From: an uncultured Pseudomonadota bacterium
Lineage (GTDB): Bacteria > Pseudomonadota > Gammaproteobacteria > Burkholderiales > Eutrophovitaceae
Direction of reading: 5' to 3'
Assembly (NCBI GenBank): GCA_937983055.1
Contig: CALJLA010000276.1
Coordinates: forward strand, 1 to 7,875
DNA length: 7,875 nt
The position numbers and the translations under genes were made by a program. This document shows positions 1 to 6,297 of this stretch, in pieces (the first letter of the stretch is position 1; each line of letters opens with the position of its first letter). Under the pieces are notes generated by a model. It had not been told where the DNA came from. It saw only the letters and a program-made list of their open reading frames with translations, and did not search any database.

Positions 1-17
1 GTTCAGTCGGACTGAAC
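1..17. repeat. 17-bp perfect palindrome at left edge, downstream of ior
   Basis: GTTCAGTC-G-GACTGAAC is an 8-bp perfect inverted repeat around one central base. It lies 14 bp beyond the stop codon of the minus-strand oxidoreductase gene. As DNA it has the size and symmetry of a dimeric repressor operator (TetR type, for example), and could belong to a gene outside the window. As RNA it would fold as a 7-bp stem with a 3-nt loop, which could also be the stem of a terminator. Any U-tract would lie off the left end, so the two readings cannot be separated here. The symmetry is seen directly; the function is inference. Confidence 0.4.
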
Positions 18-31
18 GGCCCCGCGCCGGC

Positions 32-3000
32 TCAGGCGGCCTGCGCCGGCGCCGTTTCCGCGCTGCGCCAGCGGGTCATCAGGCCGGTCCACTTCGCGCG
101 GGCGGCGGCCAGGTGCCGTTCCTTGACGTGGCCATAGCCGCGGATGTCCTCGGGAATCGCGGCCAGCCGCACCGCCAGGTCATGGTTGTCGGCCGAAAGG
201 CTGGCGAGGATTTCCGCGATCAGCGCTTCGTACTCGCCGATCAGCCGTCTTTCCGTGCGCCGCTCCGCCGAGTAGCCGAACACGTCGAGCGCGCTGCCGC
301 GCAGAAAGCGCAGCTTCGCGAGCAGCCTGAACGCCGGATACATCCAGGCGCCGTATTCCGACTTGATCAGTTCGCCGGTGTCGGGGTTGCGCTTCGCCAG
401 CAGCGGCGGCGCCAGGTGGAAATGCAGGCGGTAGTCGCCCTCCATGCGGCTTGCGATCCTGTCGCGGAAGCCGGTGTCGGTGTGCAGGCGCGCCACCTCG
501 TACTCGTCCTTGTACGCGAGCAGCTTGAAGTAGTAGCGCGCGACCGCCTCGGCCAGGCCGCTGCGCCCCTTCAGGCGCGACTCGGCGTCGCGCACCTTCG
601 ACACCAGCTCGGCATAGCGCCGCGCGTATGCGGCGTTCTGGTAGCCGGTCAGGAATTCCGTCCGCCGCGAAATCATCTCGTCGAGCGACTGCGACAGGTG
701 CCGCGAGTCCTCCGCCGGTGCGCGCGGCGCGATCAGGCGCTCGACGGCGGCCGCGTCGACCGCGGCGCGCCGGCCCCAGAGGAAGGCCGCCTGGTTCATC
801 TTCACCGCGGCGCCGTTGAGTTCGATGGCGCGATTGATCGACGCCGAGCCCAGCGGCACCAGACCCTTCTGGAAGGCGAAGCCGAGCATGAACATGTTGG
901 TCGCGATCGAGTCGCCGAGCAGCGCGGTCGCGATGCGGGTGGCCTCGACGAACTCGGCGTTGCCCTCGCCCACGCCCTTGAGCACGCCGCGCCTGAGCGA
1001 CTGCGCCGGAAACTGCATGTTGGCGTTGCGGGTGAAATCGCCGGTCATCTGCTGATGCAGGTTGACGACCGCGCGGGTGCCGTTGCGCACGATGTCGAGC
1101 GTCTTCTGACTGGCCGACACCACCAGGTCGCAGCCGAGCAGCAGGCTCGCCCCGCCCGAGCCGAGCCGCACGGTGCGGATGTGCGCCGGATCGGCGGCGA
1201 TCTGCAGATGCGTCCACACCGCGCCGCCCTTCTGCGCGAGCCCCGCCATGTCGAGGCCGCCGAAGCCCTTGCCCTCGAGATGCGCCGCCATGCCCACGAT
1301 CGCGCCGATCGTCACCACGCCGGTGCCGCCGACGCCGGTGACGAGCATGCCGTACGGCTGATCGAGCGACGGCTGCTGCGGCTCGGGCACCGCCGCGAAC
1401 AGCGTGTCGGCGCCTGCAGAAGCGGGCTGGCTGCCCTTGCGCAGCGTGCCCCCGTGCACGGTCACGAAGCTCGGGCAGAAGCCCTTCACGCAGGAATAAT
1501 CCTTGTTGCACGAGGACTGGTCGATGGTGCGCTTGCGACCGAACTCGGTTTCCAGCGGCAGCACCGATACGCAGTTGGATTTGACACCGCAGTCGCCGCA
1601 GCCCTCGCACACCAGCTCGTTGATGAACACCCGCTTGGCCGGGTCGGGAAACTGCCCGCGCTTGCGCCGCCGGCGTTTCTCCGCCGCGCAGGTCTGATCG
1701 TAGACGATCGCCGTGACGCCGGGAATCTCGCGGATTTCGCGCTGCACCCGGTCGTAGTCGTCGCGGTGGTAAACCTCCACGCCGGGGGCAAAGCCGGCAT
1801 TGGCGCCGTATTTGTCCGGCTCATCGGTCACCACCACCACCTTCTTCGCGCCCTCGGCCGCCACCTGGTGGGTGATCTGCGGCACCGTGAGCGGCCCGTC
1901 GACATGCTGGCCGCCGGTCATCGCGACCGCATCGTTGAACAGAATCTTGTAGGTCATGTTCACGCCGGAAGCGACCGCGGCCCGCACCGCGAGCAGGCCG
2001 GAATGGTAGTAGGTGCCGTCGCCGATGTTCTGAAAGGCGTGCGCCGTCTTCACGAATGGCGCCTCGCCCATCCAGCTGGCGCCCTCACCGCCCATCTGCG
2101 TGTAGCCGGCGGTGCTGCGGTCCATCCACTGCGCCATGTAGTGGCAGCCGATGCCGGCCAGCGCGATCGAGCCCTCGGGCACGCGCGTACCGGTGTTGTG
2201 CGGACAGCCCGAGCAGAAGTAAGGCGTGCGGTCCATCGCCGGCTTGTCCGGCACGCGCGCCCTGAGCTGTTCCTGGGCGGCCACCCGCTCCTCGAGCTCG
2301 CGATCGGGACGATATTCCAGCACGCGGCGGCCGATGGCGACCGCGATCTCGTTCGGGTCGAGCGCGGCATTGGAGCGCAGCAACACCTTGCCGAGCTCGT
2401 CGCGCTTGCCGACCACCTCCGGCGCGCGGCCGCGCCCGTAGAGGATTTCCTTCACCTGGGTCTCGATCAGCCCGCGCTTTTCTTCGACCACCAGAATCTT
2501 GTCCAGCCCCTGGGCGAACTCGGTCAGCCCCTGCGGCTCGAGCGGCCAGGTCATCGCCACCTTGTACAGGCGGATGCCCAGGCGTGCGGCCTCCTGTTCG
2601 TCGACGCCGAGGTACTGCAGCGCCTGACGCACGTCCATGTAGGATTTGCCGCAGGTGACGATGCCGAGCTTCGCGTCAGGCGCATCGAGCACCACCTTGT
2701 CCAGCCGGTTGGCGCGGGCGAAAGCCCTCACCGCGTCGAGCTTGACCTTGTGCAGGCGCTCTTCCTGGTCGAGCGGATGGTCCGGCCAGCGGATGTTGAC
2801 GCCGCCGGCGGGCATTGCGAAATCGGCGGGCAGCGCGATCTTCACCCGCTCGGCGCCGACCTCGACCGACGCGCTGGCGTCGATGGTGTCCTTCATGCAC
2901 TTCAGCCCGACCCAGCAGCCGGAATAACGCGACAGCGCCCAGCCGATCAGGCCGTAATCGAGCAGCTCCTGCACGCCCGCCGGGTTGAGAATCGGGATCA

Positions 3001-3499
3001 TCGCATCGACCATCGCGAACTCGCTCTGGTGCGCGGTGGTGGACGACTCGCAGGTGTGATCGTCGCCCATCAGCACCAGCACCCCGCCCCGCGGATGGGT
3101 TCCCGCCAGGTTGCCGTGGCGGAACACGTCGCCGGTGCGATCCACCCCCGGCCCCTTGCCGTACCAGATCGAGAACACGCCGTCGTACTTCGGCTCGCCG
3201 TGGAAGCCGAGCTGCTGCGTGCCCCAGATCGCGGTGGCCGCGAGGTCTTCGTTCACGCCGGGGTTGAAGACGATGTTGTGCGCTTCGAGATGCTTCTTCG
3301 CCGCCCATAGCTGCTGGTCATAGCCGCCCAGCGGCGAGCCACGGTATCCGGAGATGTAGCACGCGGTGTTAAGCCCGAGCGCCTGGTCGCGCAGGTGCTG
3401 CATGATCGGCAGCCGCACCAGGGCCTGGGTGCCGGTAATGAAGATGCGTCCGTCGGCAAGCGTGTACTTGTCGTCCAGCGAGACGTCTTTGAGAGTCAT
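32..3499 (-). CDS. ior: Single-chain (fused alpha/gamma) indolepyruvate:ferredoxin oxidoreductase
   Basis: This 1155-residue enzyme is expected to convert arylpyruvates (indolepyruvate, phenylpyruvate) plus CoA to arylacetyl-CoA and CO2, reducing ferredoxin, in cytoplasmic aromatic amino acid breakdown. Residues ~15-400 form the alpha pyrimidine-binding part. Residues ~425-600 form the thiamine diphosphate part, with CSGC at 429-432, GDG at 493-495 and ND at 522-523. A cysteine-rich iron-sulfur segment follows (C631, C634, C637, C643, C664, C670, C675). The gamma domain starts near 716, with GVGGTGVVT at 722-730 and a KGGAVWTHLQI stretch to 767. Residues ~930-1140 match the extra C-terminal domain of proteobacterial fused members (DUF6537 as I recall it). 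The start is ATG at 3499 because AGAGGT lies about 8 nt upstream and MTLKDVSLDDKY resembles family N-termini; a further 38 in-frame codons upstream look non-coding. The family is certain, but which arylpyruvate is used cannot be read. No ferredoxin gene is adjacent. Confidence 0.95.
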   Translation of the reverse strand: MTLKDVSLDDKYTLADGRIFITGTQALVRLPIMQHLRDQALGLNTACYISGYRGSPLGGYDQQLWAAKKHLEAHNIVFNPGVNEDLAATAIWGTQQLGFHGEPKYDGVFSIWYGKGPGVDRTGDVFRHGNLAGTHPRGGVLVLMGDDHTCESSTTAHQSEFAMVDAMIPILNPAGVQELLDYGLIGWALSRYSGCWVGLKCMKDTIDASASVEVGAERVKIALPADFAMPAGGVNIRWPDHPLDQEERLHKVKLDAVRAFARANRLDKVVLDAPDAKLGIVTCGKSYMDVRQALQYLGVDEQEAARLGIRLYKVAMTWPLEPQGLTEFAQGLDKILVVEEKRGLIETQVKEILYGRGRAPEVVGKRDELGKVLLRSNAALDPNEIAVAIGRRVLEYRPDRELEERVAAQEQLRARVPDKPAMDRTPYFCSGCPHNTGTRVPEGSIALAGIGCHYMAQWMDRSTAGYTQMGGEGASWMGEAPFVKTAHAFQNIGDGTYYHSGLLAVRAAVASGVNMTYKILFNDAVAMTGGQHVDGPLTVPQITHQVAAEGAKKVVVVTDEPDKYGANAGFAPGVEVYHRDDYDRVQREIREIPGVTAIVYDQTCAAEKRRRRKRGQFPDPAKRVFINELVCEGCGDCGVKSNCVSVLPLETEFGRKRTIDQSSCNKDYSCVKGFCPSFVTVHGGTLRKGSQPASAGADTLFAAVPEPQQPSLDQPYGMLVTGVGGTGVVTIGAIVGMAAHLEGKGFGGLDMAGLAQKGGAVWTHLQIAADPAHIRTVRLGSGGASLLLGCDLVVSASQKTLDIVRNGTRAVVNLHQQMTGDFTRNANMQFPAQSLRRGVLKGVGEGNAEFVEATRIATALLGDSIATNMFMLGFAFQKGLVPLGSASINRAIELNGAAVKMNQAAFLWGRRAAVDAAAVERLIAPRAPAEDSRHLSQSLDEMISRRTEFLTGYQNAAYARRYAELVSKVRDAESRLKGRSGLAEAVARYYFKLLAYKDEYEVARLHTDTGFRDRIASRMEGDYRLHFHLAPPLLAKRNPDTGELIKSEYGAWMYPAFRLLAKLRFLRGSALDVFGYSAERRTERRLIGEYEALIAEILASLSADNHDLAVRLAAIPEDIRGYGHVKERHLAAARAKWTGLMTRWRSAETAPAQAA

Positions 3500-3751
3500 T
3501 TGCACAACCTCTTGAGAGACTGCATGCCCGGGGCCGGCCGTGTGCCGACGCACGCGAATCCGCCTATTTTCTCGGAAATCGCGGCCGGGCCCCAACCGCG
3601 GGCGCTGCCGCATGCCTGTTCGACCCGGCCTTGGCCGCCTGCGTTCGGCGCCGGCCGACCTGCCTGCAGCCTACCCATCGCCGCGCGCGCAGGCTAGCCG
3701 GCCGCGGCGCATACGCCCTATGCCTGCGCGCCCGCAAAGGCGCGGACCGCC
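3500..3751. other. 252-bp intergenic region between ior and the MDR oxidoreductase gene
   Basis: I see no convincing gene here; the short open frames are GC-rich and lack ribosome sites. The side nearest ior holds its Shine-Dalgarno (complement of about 3507-3513) and the region's only A/T-rich patch (about 3564-3580). The only promoter guess for ior I can offer is minus-strand TTGGGG (3590-3595), an 18-nt spacer, then GAAAAT (3566-3571), which matches consensus 3/6 and 4/6 and is weak. The side nearest the oxidoreductase gene holds a long inverted repeat, listed separately. The gap suggests that ior is transcribed on its own rather than in an operon with the upstream gene. Confidence 0.5.
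3685..3731. repeat. 10-bp perfect inverted repeat downstream of the MDR oxidoreductase gene
   Basis: GCGCGCAGGC at 3685-3694 is exactly complementary to GCCTGCGCGC at 3722-3731, with a 27-nt loop that itself contains a short stem (GGCG 3706-3709 with CGCC 3714-3717). It begins about 20 nt past the stop codon of the minus-strand oxidoreductase gene, where a transcript end would be expected. No T-run follows on either strand, so it is not a standard intrinsic terminator. It may instead be a 3'-end stabilising structure or assist Rho-dependent termination. Confidence 0.35.
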
Positions 3752-4762
3752 TCACGCATGCAGCACGATCTTGCCGACATGGGCGGCGCCTTGCAGATGG
3801 CGGTACGCGGCCGGCGCCTGGTCGAACGTGTAGCGGGCACCGATCACCGGCCTGAGCCGGTGCTGCGCGATGGCGCGGTTCATTTCCTCGAACATCTCGC
3901 GCGAGCCGACGTAGATGCCGCGAACCCGCACATGACGGCGCAGGATGGCCGCTGTGTTGACCGGCGCCTGGGTGCCGGTGAGCACGCCGATCAGGCACAC
4001 GTTGCCGGCCATGCGCACCGCCGCCAGCGAACGGTCCAGCGTGCCCGCGCCGCCCACCTCGACGACGACGTCGGCGCCGCGGCCGCCGGTCAGCTCCAGC
4101 GCGCGCTTGTCCCAGTCGGGTGCTGTCCGGTAGTTGATCAGGTGATCCGCGCCGAGGGTGCGCGCCTGCTCGAGCTTCTCGTCGCTGCTCGAGGTGATGA
4201 TGCAGCGCGCGCCGTGCAGCCGCGCGAACTGCAGCGCGAACATCGATACGCCGCCGGTGCCGAGCAGCACCACGGTATCGCCGGCCTTGACCTGCGCCTC
4301 CCGCACCAGCGCGTTCCACGCGGTCACCGCCGCGCAGGGCAGGCTCGCGCCCTCTTCGTCGGACAGGTGCTCCGGCAGCCGCACCACGCCGTCTTCGTGC
4401 AGCACCACGTATTCCGACAGCATGCCGTCGATGGCGCCACCCATCGCGCTCGCCCAGGCCTCCGGAGTGATGTCGCCCGCCAGCCAGCGCTGCATGAAGC
4501 AGCCGGCCACGCGGTCGCCGACCTTCACCCGGGTGACCCCTGCGCCGGTCTGGGCCACCTCGCCCGCGCCGTCGGACAGGGGAACGCGCCCGGCGGGCGG
4601 CGGCGACCCGTAGGCGCCCTTTGCCACCAGCAGGTCACGGTAATTGAGCGACCAGGCCTTCACCCGGATCAGCACCTGGCCCGGTCCGGGCTGCGGCTGC
4701 GCGCGCTCGACCAGGGTGAGGCTGTCCAGTCCGGGTTTCGGCTGCAGTTCGTAGGTTTTCAT
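3752..4762 (-). CDS. Zinc-independent MDR-family NAD(P)-dependent oxidoreductase (quinone oxidoreductase-like)
   Basis: This 336-residue protein is a soluble medium-chain dehydrogenase/reductase that probably uses NAD(P)H to reduce a quinone, enone or similar substrate; the actual substrate cannot be read. The N-terminal GroES-like fold (~1-125) has the NYRD motif at 40-43, PLSDGAGEV at 61-69 and GDRV at 82-85. The Rossmann domain (~150-290) has GTGGVS at 168-173 and a serine-rich SSSDEK loop at 191-196, often seen in NADPH-preferring members. The catalytic zinc cysteine and the four-cysteine structural zinc loop of true alcohol dehydrogenases are absent, so an 'alcohol dehydrogenase' label would mislead. 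The closest subgroup I recognise is MDR7-like. The ATG at 4762 is preceded by a good AGGGGAG ribosome site about 7 nt upstream. The gene is divergent from a LysR regulator, which suggests induction by its substrate or by an electrophile. Confidence 0.92.
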   Translation of the reverse strand: MKTYELQPKPGLDSLTLVERAQPQPGPGQVLIRVKAWSLNYRDLLVAKGAYGSPPPAGRVPLSDGAGEVAQTGAGVTRVKVGDRVAGCFMQRWLAGDITPEAWASAMGGAIDGMLSEYVVLHEDGVVRLPEHLSDEEGASLPCAAVTAWNALVREAQVKAGDTVVLLGTGGVSMFALQFARLHGARCIITSSSDEKLEQARTLGADHLINYRTAPDWDKRALELTGGRGADVVVEVGGAGTLDRSLAAVRMAGNVCLIGVLTGTQAPVNTAAILRRHVRVRGIYVGSREMFEEMNRAIAQHRLRPVIGARYTFDQAPAAYRHLQGAAHVGKIVLHA

Positions 4763-4867
4763 TCTTCATCTCCCCTTGTTCATTGCCGATCTCGCGAAAC
4801 CCGCGGCTCGAACCCCGCGCGCGAAACCCGGCCAGTTGGCATACTCCGCATTCCTGAAACTCGATGC
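4763..4867. promoter_or_regulatory. Divergent promoter region with GCGAAACCCG-type direct repeats
   Basis: The 105-bp spacer between the minus-strand oxidoreductase gene and the plus-strand lysR carries CGCGAAACCCG twice, at 4793-4803 and 4820-4830 (27-bp offset). A near copy, CTCGAACCCCGCG (4807-4819), lies midway, so the units repeat every 13-14 bp. A further GAAAC occurs at 4856-4860, just before lysR. Repeated elements in a lysR/target spacer are where the regulator is expected to bind; that it does so is inference. I could not find a clean T-N11-A dyad or a good -35/-10 pair. TTGGCA at 4836-4841 resembles a -35 for lysR but lacks a matching -10. Confidence 0.5.
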
Positions 4868-5830
4868 ATGAATGGCATGGACCTGCTTCAGGCGATGCGT
4901 GTGTTCGCGCGCGTCGCAGAATCCGGCAGCTTTTCCGCGGTCGCCCGCGAGCTTGGCGTCACCCAGCCCACGGTGAGCAAGATCGTCGCGCAGCTCGAGC
5001 AGCATCTTGGCGCGCAGCTGCTCGCCCGCAGCACATCCGGGCTCAAGCTCACCGATCCCGGCGCCGACCTGTATGAGCGCTGCAAAGGCCTGATCGAGCA
5101 GGTCGCCGAGATGGAGGCGAGTGTCGGCGCCGCGCGCCAGTCGGCCTCCGGCCGTCTGCGGATCAGCGCCCCGGCCGCCTTCGGCGAAGCCTACCTGGCG
5201 CCGATGCTGTTCCGGCTGACCCGGCGCTTCCCGAAGCTCGATATCGACCTGATCCTCAACGACCGCTGGTTCGACCTGCTGGAAGACGGCATCGATGTCG
5301 CATTGCGCTTCGGGCCCCTGCCCGACTCGCGGTTGATCGCGCGCAAGCTCGGCACCAGCCGTCAGGCCTGCCTCGCCTCGCCCGCTTACCTCAGCGCGCA
5401 CGGCAGTCCGCCGCAGCATCCGCGCGAGCTCGAAGGGCACCAGTGCATCATCAACAGCCTGGTGACGCCGACCGGGCGCTGGACTTTTGCCGACGGACGT
5501 GACGAGATCGTCGTGCATGTATCCGGAAACTTCCGCACCAACAACATCGGCGCCATCCGTCAGGGCGTGCTGGCCGGCAATGGGATCGCGATCGGCCCGG
5601 TGTGGCTGTACGACGAGGATGTGCGCGCCGGAAGGGTCGCCACGCTCCTCGAACGCTTCGAGCCGGCGCCGCTCGACATGCACGCCCTGTACGCGGCGAG
5701 CCCTTACCAGCCGGCCAAGCTGCGCGCCTTTCTCGAGGCGCTGGAGCAGGAGATCAGCGCCGCGCCGGTGCTGGCGCGCACGCTGCTGCCGCCCGCCGGC
5801 CCGCAGCCACTGCCGTCGCGCCGCGCCTAG
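4868..5830 (+). CDS. LysR-family transcriptional regulator (CrgA-like group)
   Basis: This 320-residue DNA-binding regulator probably works as a dimer or larger assembly. The winged helix-turn-helix spans ~5-65, with the recognition segment AVARELGVTQPTVSKIVAQL at 24-43 and the wing ending LKLTDPG at 59-65 (many relatives have LTEAG). A linker helix follows (~66-93), then the periplasmic-binding-protein-like effector domain (~95-298) beginning at GRLRIS. The length is typical. The start is uncertain between ATG 4868 and ATG 4877 (MDLLQAMRVF), because neither has a clear Shine-Dalgarno; the longer form is given. The divergent oxidoreductase gene is the likely target, as in the known Neisseria CrgA-mdaB pairing of a LysR regulator with a quinone reductase. 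The effector is unknown. The TAG stop overlaps the stop of the convergent ssb. Confidence 0.93.
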   Translation: MNGMDLLQAMRVFARVAESGSFSAVARELGVTQPTVSKIVAQLEQHLGAQLLARSTSGLKLTDPGADLYERCKGLIEQVAEMEASVGAARQSASGRLRISAPAAFGEAYLAPMLFRLTRRFPKLDIDLILNDRWFDLLEDGIDVALRFGPLPDSRLIARKLGTSRQACLASPAYLSAHGSPPQHPRELEGHQCIINSLVTPTGRWTFADGRDEIVVHVSGNFRTNNIGAIRQGVLAGNGIAIGPVWLYDEDVRAGRVATLLERFEPAPLDMHALYAASPYQPAKLRAFLEALEQEISAAPVLARTLLPPAGPQPLPSRRA

Positions 5831-6276
5831 AACGGAATGTCGTCCTCGAGATCGTCGAAATTGCCGCCGGACTTGGCGGCAGCCGGGCGGCGCTCCGCCG
5901 CCGGCGCGGCGTCCTCCTGGGCGCTCATGCGCTCGCTGCCGCCGGAGCGCGACCCCAGCATCTGCATGCGGTCGGCCACGATCTCGGTGGTATAGCGGTC
6001 CTGGCCTTCCTTGTCGGTCCACTTGCGCGTCTGCAGGCGGCCCTCGATGTACACCGGCGAACCTTTCTTGAGGTATTCGCCCGCGATCTCCGCCTGCTTG
6101 CCGAACATCACCACCCGGTGCCATTCGGTCTTTTCCTGCTTCTCGCCGCTTTTGTCGCGCCAGGTGTCGGTGGTGGCGAGGTTCAGATTGCACATGGCGT
6201 CCCCGCTCGGCATGTAACGCACCTCCGGATCGCGGCCGAGGTTGCCGATCAGGATGACTTTGTTGACCGAGGCCAT
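5827..6276 (-). CDS. ssb: Single-stranded DNA-binding protein SSB
   Basis: This 149-residue SSB coats single-stranded DNA in replication, repair and recombination and recruits partner proteins through its tail. The OB fold covers ~1-108, starting MASVNKVILIGNLGRDPEV. The aromatic residues that stack on DNA are in place: W39, W52, F58 and W86, corresponding to E. coli W40, W54, F60 and W88. A short Ala/Ser/Arg linker (~109-138) leads to the acidic tip DDLEDDIPF, the conserved partner-binding end. The protein is shorter than E. coli SSB (178 aa) because of the linker, as is usual in Betaproteobacteria. The ATG at 6276 has GGGAG about 7 nt upstream. The gene starts 21 bp after the transporter gene and is probably co-transcribed with it. 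Its TAG stop overlaps that of lysR on the opposite strand, leaving no intergenic space for a terminator. Confidence 0.98.
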   Translation of the reverse strand: MASVNKVILIGNLGRDPEVRYMPSGDAMCNLNLATTDTWRDKSGEKQEKTEWHRVVMFGKQAEIAGEYLKKGSPVYIEGRLQTRKWTDKEGQDRYTTEIVADRMQMLGSRSGGSERMSAQEDAAPAAERRPAAAKSGGNFDDLEDDIPF

Positions 6277-6297
6277 TGCTGTTCTCCCACTGTGTTT

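Noticed and set aside
113..3310. A very long open frame (1065 codons) on the plus strand opposite the oxidoreductase gene.
   Set aside because: It is antisense to a gene with clear domains, its translation is rich in Arg, His, Ala and Val with no recognisable motif, and strong G/C third-position bias commonly leaves the opposite frame open.
3532..3539. GGCCGGCC and other short palindromes upstream of ior.
   Set aside because: Such GC palindromes are common by chance at this base composition and show no spacing or repetition that suggests an operator.
3500..3613. A 38-codon N-terminal extension of the oxidoreductase from an upstream ATG at 3613.
   Set aside because: The extension is Arg/Pro/Gly-rich, and the internal ATG at 3499 has a good ribosome site and a family-like N-terminus.
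3758..4867. In-frame extension of lysR far upstream, antisense to the oxidoreductase gene, which would give a 690-residue protein.
   Set aside because: The upstream part is low-complexity antisense translation. The LysR helix-turn-helix starts directly after ATG 4868/4877, as usual for the family.
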